A stretch of 64,000 nucleotides of DNA. Source: Owenia fusiformis. Lineage: Eukaryota > Annelida > Polychaeta > Sabellida > Oweniidae. The position numbers and the translations under genes were made by a program. The stretch spans positions 23,213,759-23,277,758 of the forward strand of contig CAIIXF020000009.1 in NCBI GenBank assembly GCA_903813345.2, read 5' to 3'. Each line of letters starts with the position of its first letter. Within the stretch, counting starts at the first letter, position 1. Below are positions 1-12,100 of this stretch, piece by piece. Below the pieces are notes generated by a model, which saw only the letters and a list, made by a program, of their open reading frames with translations, was not told the DNA's origin and ran no database searches.

Positions 1-26
1 CGGTACATTACAGTTCTGTTTTAGTC

Positions 27-43
27 TATGGTACTGTACCATA
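27..43. repeat. 17-bp perfect palindrome in a GTAC-rich edge
   Basis: TATGGTAC-T-GTACCATA is a perfect 8+1+8 palindrome. The first 110 bases contain several more GGTAC/GTACC words (positions 2, 60, 85), which looks like the edge of an inverted-repeat element cut by the window start. Confidence 0.4.
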
Positions 44-134
44 CTTTATGGTCAATCCAGTACCGTACAAAAATGTACCACATGGTACTGTAGTGTTAAA
101 GACTCTCTGTGTAGGTAATAATAAATCTGACTAC

Positions 135-3100
135 CTTGTATGCTGCAGTATGCTGTGCCTTAACTGAGGGGCCACAGGGATGTAGGCAGTGGCTGTAGAG
201 GCAAGCACTTGAAGATACCATACAGCTGATGCATCCAATACACTAACTCCAGGATCCTTTATAATCCTAAACATATATATGATATATGAATTAATAATAT
301 GATATCTAAGATGATATAATATAATATGAGACTATAGTTTGTGAAATCACATAGCAATTGAAGTCTTTGGCAATTACCAGATTAAAATCTGAGATTAAAT
401 ATTTACCACAAATCATAACATGATGTGCCATTGTTAGAGACATTACATATAATTGTTACGTATACAGACAGGCAAAGTATTGTTCTACTTATAGAGATGT
501 CACATATCATGTCAGAATAGGTTTTATATTTAAATGTTAAAAGATTCAAGCTCTGGACTCGTAGTAGCATTGTTATGCATTGTAGGCCGATTCATTACAC
601 AAAGGTTTTGTTTCAAGACCTTTGCATGAATGCAAGGCATGAATCATCCACAATGCATTGAGTCTTGTGCTTAAATAATCAGTTTATCAGTTTCACTAGA
701 ATCTAAAAACAGCCTGGATGCATTAAGAGTAGCATATTACTATGTGGAATGCTCTATTCTAATTGGCTGGAATTGGACACAACTTGCCTAGTTACGTGTG
801 AATACATTATGATTACCTGTATCCTAATGTTTTGAGGCCATGAATACGACAGTCACAACCATCACTATGGCAACGCCTAATGTTGATTTGAATTATGGGA
901 TAGTAAGTCTTGGCATTTTCAAAGACAATCACATCTCCTGTCATATGGCTGCAAATAACAAGGTTCAGGATAAACAATACTATATCTAGTACTATATCAA
1001 AGCATTGCTCCTACGCGATAGCATGAAGCCACCTATTGCCAAGATACAACTACCTTAAGTCAAGAAGTATTTGGCAATACATTTAGTTTTAACAAGAGGC
1101 TATCCTCAATTTCAATTTTCAATTAAGTGGAAAATTTCTGCATCTCAAATTTTCAATATTTAATCTTATTTCAAGAAATTAAATAAGGATTGTCAAGGAA
1201 ACAGTGGCATGCTTTTCAAAATATTGCATTCAACATACACTCTCTATCCCTTTGATGTTTTGAAACCATTGCTTTCAACAGGCCAATATTTTCATGGATA
1301 TACAGTTATCTGAATATATAGGATCTTGTACTGACAAGTTGAGGGGTCATTATGACAAACTAATCAACCAAATGAAAAATTGCATTCATATTTTACAATG
1401 ACATGTGAATTAAGCAGATTTTTATAAATTGCACATACCCACAAATTAATTGATAAGATCCTTGAAAGGTTGATAAAATCTAAGAAGGAGAATATGTTAA
1501 TATAGGTGTGCCATTACAAATATATTGGTCACATTCCACCTAACCAACCAGCAGAGCTACAATGAAGGGAATTTGCGTTCTACTAATTGCACTGTCTTTA
1601 GTTGTGTTTGGAGAGTCACAATGTTCATGTAAGCAAAAAAACACTTTTATATATGACAAGAAAAACATCACTTTTAAATATGACAAGAAAAACATCACTT
1701 TTAAATATGACAAGAAAAACATCACTTTTAAATATGACAAGACAAATATCCCTATTAGATATTGGGTGATCCAGAAGTAGCGTCAAAGGTGTTGCCATTT
1801 CAATACTATTTGGCTAATCATCTTGAAACTTGGTACAGGTGTTCTACAGACATTACTAAGTTGAGATCTCAAAGATAAAGCTTCTACTATTTGATTGCTT
1901 CATTTCATGGTTACTATGGTAACCCGATGTGACGTCACCTGGGGCAAATTCAACTTTGCGAAAGAATTATAACTCTTCTCAACTAAAAAACTTAAATCAA
2001 TATCAATAATTTTTCAAAATATTTTTAATTTGTTTCATGTTCCCATTCGAATGTCAGTGTTGTATCATATATTATACCACTCTAAGTCCAATTACAGTTG
2101 TATAACATGGGTCTATAACAACGATATACAGTGGAGAGTGGTACACTATTTTAGTTGGTTATTTGATTTCCTGAGTAGCCAAGCGTAATAATAGCAAATA
2201 TACGACTGGGGCAGATTAACAGTTTTTACTGGGATAAAGTTCATGATTTTAATAAAATAATGTTTTTAAAACTAACATTTATATTGTATTTATTTTTATT
2301 TATTTATTTATTGATTTCTCAATTCACCCCTAGCCTTATAGGGTATAAGAGTACAATGAACAACTTAACTAATACAGTAACAAACATTAAAATAACATTT
2401 GTATAAGTACAGTTTTTTGCCCAGCCTTGATTAAAAATTTACAAAGTTTTATTAGTATATTTTTGTTTGAATTTAAATATTCATTCTATTTTCTGCTAAA
2501 ACAAATAATTTGCCCAGGTGACATCACATCGAGTTACCATAGTTACAATAAAATCAACCAATCAAACAGGAAAAATCTGATATTTAGCGTAAACACTCAA
2601 TAATGTTTGGGGAAGATCTGTACCAAGTTTCAAGAAGATTGTTCGAGTAACATTGAGATGGAAACATCTTTAATATTACTTCTGGATCAACCTGTATGTC
2701 AAGAAGAATGTCACTATTATATACATCAGTATTATAATTGACAATTTGACAAGATATTCAGTTATTTACAAGTTATTCAGTTCTTATATGTTACGCTCTT
2801 ACATGTGTACAAATTTGAGAAAAATCTGACAAATGGTTTTCAATGATTTGAAATGACAAAAAAGCAAGACACCATAACATTATCATTCATGATAACTGTA
2901 TTTCACCATAGGAGTGATAAAGAGTCAAAGTAAAGTGTAAAGGTATTTAATTTTTTGTTAATTGAGTATCCATTGGAAGTTCAAGGTCACAAGAAACACG
3001 GATCTATTAGATTTGCATATTTAATATGACAGTAAATTATGACATAAACTCATTTAAATAATAAAAATGAGAAATGATCTTATGAATGAAAATATGATTT

Positions 3101-6100
3101 GTTTTATTTCAGCATGTTCCACTGACTGTTCATCATACTGCAGAGGATTGGATTGGTTGTCAGTGTGTCGCTCGTCATCAACTGACGCAACACAAGATTC
3201 TTGTAGAGCAAATCTTGAGATAATTTTAGATGTATGTCAAACTTCTGATGGTTGCGAGCAGCTATGTTGTAGAGGACCAGCTGAATAGATGGCGCCTCTT
3301 GGTAATCACTGAATAGGGGGCAGCACATGTGATTCATGAACAAAAATAAATTCAATTATTTGAAATAAAACAAGGATCTTGAAAATTTTAAACGATAAAA
3401 AGTTAATTAATTAATTGTAAGAGAAATACAATGTCATTCACCTGATAAGACTTATCAACAATTATCATAAAAAATTAACATGCTATAATTAAACGCAAAT
3501 TTTGATTTCTCACGGCATGTTTATCAGATATTTATCTCTCATGAGGTAAATGTCCGCTCTAGTTGACCTTTCAATGTGTTATTTGCATCAAAACCAAACT
3601 CCCACCTGTTTGATGCAATAAATCACAACAAAAGAAAACCAGTGATTGATATATAGATGTTATCTCAAAAGAGGGATGGAAAATGAGAGAAAATATGATA
3701 TTTCCAGAGGCCAATTCCATATTTTTTCAAAGAACAAATTCATATCTATAACATAATATAATCATAAGTGATTTTGGCTCATATGGGATCCAATATGAGA
3801 TTTGATACAGTATTTTGGCTGATACAGGATCTGATCTGAAATTGGATTTTTGAATATCAAATCTATTCCCTGTTTATTTCCCAGGGAAAACATGTAATCA
3901 TGGAATAAAAATGCAGTACACAAGTCTTTTATTCCAAAAACATAAAACAAATTCCAAACAGATTATTGCCTAATCCAAGATATTCCTACCTTGGAATTCT
4001 AACTTCCTTCACTTCCCTGAGCTGGCCATGTGTTGTCTTTCCCACTGACACAGTGACTAACTGAGGCATGTAGCTCTGGTCTGAGGCAGACACTCCAATG
4101 GACAACTGCTTTATCACCACATTGTTCCTGATATGTAACCTAATACAAATACAAGTACAGCAATGGGTTTACAGTATCAGGAAATGAATGTTAAATTACA
4201 CAGAAAATGAAACGAACGAAAATAGTTGGGATTTTAAAAAATAAATACATTTGATTGACATATCTTGGTTAATTTTATGAAAAAATGTGGCATTTTGCGA
4301 TAAAGCTATTGTCAAAAAAAAGAAAACACAACTATGCTAAAAAGTTAAACACTTGATACTAGTAAAGCACTAATGAATGTATGTTACTGTTATAGAAGAC
4401 CATACTCATGTAATAGTTATACACTCAATAAAAAAATAAAATCTCAATTTCCTACTTTATCCAGTGAGACCTTGCTGAGCCATCACTTTGCCAGTGGGAT
4501 GTAAACTCTCCATTACTCAGTCTGAAAAACAAATGAAATAGAGAATGAGGCAAAATGTCAATTTTTTCAAAATCCAGTGAAACCTGTATATCCGAACACC
4601 TCTGTTATCCGAACACATCTCAATGTGAACACTTTTTTTCTAAGTCTCAAATTCGTTATCTCTCATTGACTTAGATAATTTTTTCCTAATTTACAGAGGT
4701 TAATATCATGAAGGCCAAACAAAATTTATTTTGTGATCTAATCAATTCATATGTGGTAGTTATCAAAAAATGATTTACGAGTTGTGGCATCATAGCTTAT
4801 TAAACATTGATCTGATGATATCAAAAGCAAACTAACAGTGTAATGGGGTCTAGATCAATACACCTGATATTTGGGATTATACTCAAGGTCCATGCTGATA
4901 ACAAAAAGTTAATTGTTTTACCTGTGTGCATCTGACTTGTTGGTGGAGACCTCTATACTTTTGTAACACTTGATGATTGGTCTCAGTTCCTCCCCACCAG
5001 TCAGACAGTCCTCTACCAAACCTTTAGAAGCTGGAATGCCATAAATGAGATATAGATGTATGTCGTTGTATAAGCTAAGAAACAATAAAATGACCAATGT
5101 TATAATGACCAATGTTATATCAGAGGAAACCCTGATGAATTAAAACTGGAACTATAATTCTTAAAATTCTTAAAAAGGAAAATTGAAATTTTGGTCCTAG
5201 GGATCCTAAAACTTGAGCATGCTCTTCTATTTGTAATTGTACCTGTGTCATAATCAGGTTAAAACAATTCCGAAATGGTTTAAACTTTACAATACCTTCA
5301 GCTTTGAGTTTCTTGAACTGTGTCTGTAGTACAGTTTGCCTCATCAGGTAGGTGTTATTGAAGCCATCTAGGATCGGGAATGGCAGTGAACTGGAAGGAG
5401 CTCGGTTTCTCCAAAGGAACTGCAATAGAAGTCAAAAAAGGATAGTAATATACAGTAACTAATGAAAATCCTTTCCTTTTCAAAAATGCTACAGTACGAT
5501 TTCTAAAACTTATTTTGCCTCCAGAAAATCAATCAAAATGACATAACAGTTTTGCAATTGACAATTTTTTCATACATATTATTCGAGATGAAACAAAGAA
5601 TAAATTCTGCATGCAGCAGGCTTGTAGCCAAAGGGGTTCAGGGAGTGAGTGGACCCCTCTCCCTGGCCAAAATTCTTTTCAAAATCATGCAGTTTTCACC
5701 ATTCTGAGTACTTTTCAATTGATTTTGCCAAAATGGTCAACTGTAAACCCATCCCTGGAATTTTTTAACAAGGCATTAACATGACAAAATGTCACCACCT
5801 AAAACAATTTGGTCAATTTAAAGCAAGTTGGAAAATACCTTTTGACCTTAAGAAGGTTTTTGAAGATTTGAGCTTCTGGGATCTTGTAGATGATTTTGAA
5901 AAAAGAAATTGTTTAATCTGAAGCAAGTTAAAACCAAAGTCAGATTTGAACTTCTGAGAACATGTAGATGATTTTGAAAAAAAAATTAAGTAAAGGACGA
6001 TTCTCGGTTTGGAGAACGAAGTTCATCAATCTAAATGAGCATTATCCCTGTTTCGGACAAATTTGATTTTTTTTACATAATATAGATTTGAATGTCTTCA

Positions 6101-9100
6101 TTTGAATAGTCATAATTTAATTTGGGTAATATTTCTTGATTTTTCGCAAAAAAATATCAGCGCAGTACACTGATGAACTTCTTTCCCCAAATCGAGACTT
6201 GTATTTTATTGAATCGGTCTAATTGAGCGTTATCCCTGCTTCAGACCAATTTGTTATTTTTACATCTTGTAGATTTAAATGTCCTCATTTGAATATTCAT
6301 AGTTTAATTTGGGTAATATTTCTATATTTTTCCTGAAAAAATTATTAGACCAGGAGACTGTTCTCCAAACCGAGAATCGTCCTTTGAAGCAAGTTGAAAA
6401 AAGACCTTTTTGACCTTGAAAAGGTCATTGAAGGTCAAATGTCAAATCTAAAGTCAGATTTGAACTTCTGAGAACATGTAGATGATTTTGAAAAAAAAAT
6501 TAGTCAATTTGAAGCAAGTTGAAAAAAGACCTTTTTGACCTTGAGAAGGTCATTGAAGGTCAAAGGTCAAATCTAAAGTCAGATTTGAACTTCTGAGAAC
6601 TTGTAAAGTCTAATTTGAACTTCTGAAAAGATGTAGATGATTTTGAAAAAAAAATTTGGTCAAATTGAAGCAAGTTGAAAACAGACCTTTTTTACCTTTT
6701 TTGACCCTGAGAAGGTCATTAAAGGTCAAATGTCAAATCTAAAGTCAGATTTGAATTTCTAAGAACATGTAGATGATTTTGAAAAAAAAAATTAGTCAAT
6801 TTGAAGCAAGTTGAAAAAAGACCTTTTTGACCTTGAGAAGGTCATTGAAGGTCAAATGTCAAATCTAAAGTCATATTTGAATTTCTGAGAACATGTAGAT
6901 GATTTTGAAAAAAAAATTTAGTCAATTTGAAGCAAGATGAAAAAATACCTTTTTGATCTTTTTTGACATTGAGAAGGTCATTGAAGGTCAAATGTCAAAT
7001 CTTAAGTCAGATTTGAATTTCTGAGAACATGTAGATGATTTTGAAAAAAAAATTTAGTCAATTTGAAGCAAGTTGAAAAAAGACCTTTTTGACCTTTTTT
7101 GACTTTGAGAAGGTCATTGAAGGTCAAATGTCAAATCTTAAGTCAAATCTAAAGTCAGATTTGAATTTCTGAGAACACGTAGATGATTTTGAAAAAAATT
7201 TTTAGTCAATTTGAAGCAAGTTGAAAACAGACCTTTTTTGACCTTGAGAAGGTCATTGAAGGTCAAATGTCAAATCTTAAGTCAAATCTTAAGTCAGATT
7301 TGAATTCCTGAAAACACGTAGATGATTTTGAAAAAAAAATTTAGTCAATTTGAAGCAAGTTGAAAACAGACCTTTTTTGACCTTGAGAAGGTCATTGAAG
7401 GTCAAATGTCAAATCTTAAGTCAGATTTGAATTTCTGAGAACACGTAGATGATTTTGAAAAAAAAATTTAGTCAATTTGAAGCATGTTGAAAACAGACCT
7501 TTTTGACCTTTTTTGACCTTGAGAAGGTCATTGAAGGTCAAATGTTAAATCTTAAGTCAGATTTGAAGGTCAAATGTCAAATCTAAAGTCAAATCTAAAG
7601 TCAGATTTGAATTTCTGAGAACATGTAGATGATTTTGAAAAAAAATTTAGTCAATGTGAAGCAAGTTGAAAAAAGACCTTTTTGACCTTGAGAAGGTCAT
7701 TGAAGGTCAAATGTCAAATCTAAAGTCAGATTTGAACCTCTGAGAACATGTAGATGATTTAGAAAAAAAATTGAAGTCAGTCTAAACAGTATTTGTTAAG
7801 TTATAGGAAGTTGTAAGAAATTGTTACAGACGCCGGACGCCAACCTCCAACCATCAACCGCCGTCGCAAAAAAAACGGAGACCATAACAATATGTCACCA
7901 CTTTTGGTGGTGACATAAAAAGTGAAGTTCCCTTGGCTACGGGCCTGATGCATGACGAGAGATGATAGTAAATTCACTTACATTTAACAATCTATTCCCA
8001 TGTTGCCCTATGCTTTGTTTGTCTTCAGTGTAGACATCTATGAAACCTAGATCAGAGAGGAAAAGTAAAATTACCTTGATAATCGTTATGCTTTATTTGA
8101 AATTTCAGAGGAAAATGGAATTGCATTTACTGTTGAAGGATAACACTTGTCACCTCAGGAGTATCAACTAAACTGGGCACTAGCCTATATAGATTTTGAA
8201 AACAGCATTACATCCAGATAAAACACCAATTGCACCTAGTTTAGAAATAGAGAAACCAAAGATGGGATTGAAGAATTTTGTAAATCGTAAAATAAATTTG
8301 GGTCAAAACTATGTACAGTAAAACATTTGAACGCAAAACTCTCTTGGTCCTGCTTAGTCAATGAAAGTATTCCATGTACAATGAGGTGTTCCACAGGCAG
8401 GTTTAATTGTGAACTGTATTCTCCCTAATGAGTGCACAGTTCCAATGAGTGCACATGCAACTTTTATGTTGAATATGTTCTCAAGAAAACAAGAAGTTTA
8501 ATGCATTGGTTTCGATTATTTACACAACAATTATATTTAGAAAATGTGGAATATATCAATTCAATAATGTTTGAACATTATTCTGTGCAAATGTTATGAG
8601 GATTGGGTAAAATCTGAAGAAATGCCAGATACTTTTACCTTATTTATTGATCACCCTGTATGTATTTTACCTGGAGTTAGTCTACAAGACTGCAATGTGC
8701 GTATAACATAGTTCAGCTCCCCTTGTAGGTTTGCACCATTTGACTGCTTCAGTGCATCTATCATAGAGCACACATCAGCTGTCCCATTGCCCTCACTGTC
8801 AAACTGTTGGAATGCCTATAATATATAGAACAAATACTTGTTAATTGTATCTTTAAAAGCACTATATGTCTTATATGTGGCTAAATTAAAACTATAGTTA
8901 ACCTAAGAGCAATGTAGTTTTTGACACGCTATTGGCTTTAGATCATTACCCAAAGAGATGGATAAATATGCTCAAAATTTTTCATTAAATTGGTATTTTA
9001 ATTTTTATGAAGTATATTGAAATGTGTGTTATTGGCCTATGTTTACTGAACATTAACGAGATAGCCATCAAGGATTGTTCATTAAAATAGTAATATAAAT

Positions 9101-12100
9101 CACATGAGGAACACATTCCTTTACATGAATACTGGTACATAAACCAAATAATATCCAAATCTGGCATAGATAACTAGAAACATCTTGATTTATCAGGATA
9201 AATCATTGCCAAGGTTACCTGTAAACAGTCATCTTGACTGACAGATCTGTTCATCAGCATGTCAGAGAACTGGGCCAAAGTGATCATTTCCTGGTAAAAA
9301 TATTTTGCATTTGCATGAAATAAATACATAATCATGTACACTGTAATCAATTATTTTAGGGGAAGATTTTTGTTAATTTTACAGAATTTTCAATTAAAGA
9401 TACAACAGATATTCAAGACATCATTCATCATTTAAGTTTATAAAATATCCATTTAGCAATGTTATGTCTATCAAAAATGGCGTTACAAAAATTAGTAACT
9501 GTGCAAGTTTGAATAATTCATTTACCTCCTTTCTCTGGTGTCTGTCTTCCAGCCACCGTAGCAGGTGACCATGGTGATGCTGAATTACATTCTCAGGCAC
9601 ATCATCCCTGTAGTATAATATAGTTAGTATAATATAATATATAGAACATTTGCTTATATATTATACCAATTTCCAAATGCACTTTTAGACAGTTCTTTGT
9701 CAGAATTTGGAGAGTGAAGCTTGTAACAGAGTCCTGGGAAGAGGCTAAATTATAAGGCAGGCCTATCACTAGGTTTTCAGACTCAGGGTGTAAAATAAAG
9801 TCTAATCAATGCAACTTGTGAAATAGCAACTAAAATCTACTGAACATGGTTGTCTACTGGACATATGATAAACTGATTCAAATATGGTTAAATTATAAAC
9901 TTATGTTACATTAATGAATGTGTTTCTGCCACAATCTATATAAAACTATTTCCTTGTGAGGGACTTTTGGTACAACTATGTCTTTAACAATGCTCGTAAA
10001 GACAACGATCTCAATCTTTTAATGAGAGTTCAATGTTAAAATTAAAATTCAAAGTTAACTCTGTGGAAAAAGTATGCTTTGTTTGTCATGAGGGGCTGTG
10101 GGTTCGATCCCCACTAGGGTGGACTGACTTTATCACATCAGCCCTTAGCATGTAGGATTTCATTCTGTGTTTTCATTAACCAATATTTATTTTAGTATGA
10201 CATTTTATGATATTTTAGTATGAGTGCTGTGATTTTAGACACATTTAAAAAGTTATTCAAGTGTAGTATAAATGCTTGATTAACACTTACTTTATTTTTG
10301 AGGCAGCATTTCTCAAGGCAGTTGGCATGAACAGCACCCCTAAATCAACCAAAACACCTGGAAGTTCTTTCTCTGCAATGTTCATACATAAGAATTCATA
10401 CTGTAGTAATGCATATTGTAGAACACTGTCTTAATACCTAATACAAATTAAAGATCAAATTAAGGATGTAGATTGCATTTAAAGGAGAAGAATAATCAAT
10501 TAATAATCTATGTATTTTTATGCATCATTTAGACCTATAACATATGCAAGGCTTAATTTTAGGGGACCACATACATTAATACACAATACGCTCAGTACTT
10601 ACTAGGGACTACTCATGAGTGACTATACACAGAACTAATGGATAACTTACCAGAATCTTGTTCAGTATCAGAACCTTCATCATCATCCTAAAACAGAAAA
10701 ATGAAAATAAGTGTCGAAATGAAATGGGAAACATTATGAGTCAGGGCTCGAAACTTATTTTGCTACAATGGTCATTGAGGCTGTCAAGTCTAGAAAGAGT
10801 ATACTAGCAGAACTGCCCTATTTTTGCTGATTTTCTGCAGTGAAAACATCAAGATTTCAAATCTCAAAACTAAGAATATCAACAAATTCAGAGGCCTCAA
10901 CAGTGTTAAATGCTACTGGACAGGCACTTACATTGACGAGTCAGAAAATTGAAAATCTGTATTTTGGCAGAGATAGCAGGGGTTTTATTAGCAGCAGGCA
11001 ATCGCCTGTTGTTTTTAGGGACTTTTCAACTTTTCCATGTTAAATTTATCATTTCCATTAAATTTGCCTTTTTGTTTTCATTTATTCAGCCTGTTGTGAG
11101 AAATCCTAGTGAAACCCCTGGATTGGGAAGTAAGTCACCCCTCCATTTTCAGGGGCGTAGCTATATATATGCTAGCTACATCTGCGTATAATTGAGAGTC
11201 AAGACCAAAAGTGTAAATTGAAATAAATCACATATTTTGACACAATTTAGATGATATTACTGACCTCAACTAAAATGATTTTCTGTAGAGGATTTAAGTA
11301 TATATATAACTGATGCAAATGTAACATTGTTTAGGGACCGGACCCCTAGACTATATCCTATTTAGTCTGAATTATATTCAGACTATAAGGCACTTATGTT
11401 AAAGTTTGGTAATTCTAAATATTTGTTTACATAGGAAGTGCTATTCAAAATGGCCGATTGGGTAAAATTAATTTTCACATTTGTTACTTCAACTAGATTT
11501 ATTTCCACTTGACAATATGCTGTGTTACTTTTTATTGCATTTAATTGTACCTTACTATTTACAATGTAATTGAAATTTTGTAATGTTTATTTTATTGAAG
11601 AAATTGTTCCTCCAATTGATAATTTTGCGCAAAAAAATTCACTGCAATTTCCACAGGAAAGTAGTTCATCATAACAGACTAGTCAGTCTGTTGGATACTT
11701 ACTAACCGGACCCCTACAATGTTTTTCCAAAGAGCACTTCAAGTTTCCTCGTTCAGTGTAATATTTGCATTCAGGACAGATAACGGGGATATAACAAGCA
11801 GCTAGAGTATACCTTGTAGATCTTATTTTATATGATAAACTAAAGATTGCACCATTTGGTCTAATTTTACAGACTTTGATGGGAAAATCTATTTAGTATG
11901 ATAACTCAAACACTATTTACAACAGAATAGCAAGAAAAATCACTCAAAATGTGCAAATAAAAAAATCCAAATTTTTCCAGGGGGACATCCTCTAGTTTTG
12001 CTGGGACTATGGCCTCATATACTACTACTTTTTTCAAGGCCCGACTTCGTCGCTAAGATGCTAAATATAAGAGTTAGCTGACGTTTGGGAGTCTGACTTA

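Larger units (their letters stand above)
5769..7917 (+). mobile_element. AAGGCATTAACATGAC element, minisatellite-expanded copy
   Basis: The left end AAGGCATTAACATGACAAAA is followed by TGTCACCACC. The right end carries AGTCTAAACAGTATTTGTTA and finishes in a perfect 11-bp hairpin, TATGTCACCAC-ttttg-GTGGTGACATA (7891-7917). Related copies: 16552-16700 (same ends, no minisatellite), 18881-18942 (right end only), 33517-33665 (reverse) and 38700-39715 (reverse, disrupted). No ORF. Confidence 0.65.
5617..7947. mobile_element. Composite nested element with GTAGCC-type inverted ends
   Basis: The outer ends are CAGGCTTGTAGCC (5617) and GGCTACGGGCCTG (to 7947), the same termini as the complete small MITE at 44930-45143. 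ATGCA flanks both sides (5611-5615 and 7948-7952), a possible target duplication. Inside are a second element (5769-7917), a minisatellite (about 5815-7770) and a third MITE (5992-6385). It occupies the ZZEF1 intron between exons 7 and 8. Confidence 0.6.

Noticed and set aside
1635-1745. CRISPR-like direct repeats
   Set aside because: The 27-bp units are contiguous with no spacers and lie in an animal intron; it is a simple tandem repeat.
10100-10130. Complete tRNA gene
   Set aside because: Only a T-arm/B box is present; no acceptor stem, D-arm or anticodon arm can be built from the upstream bases.
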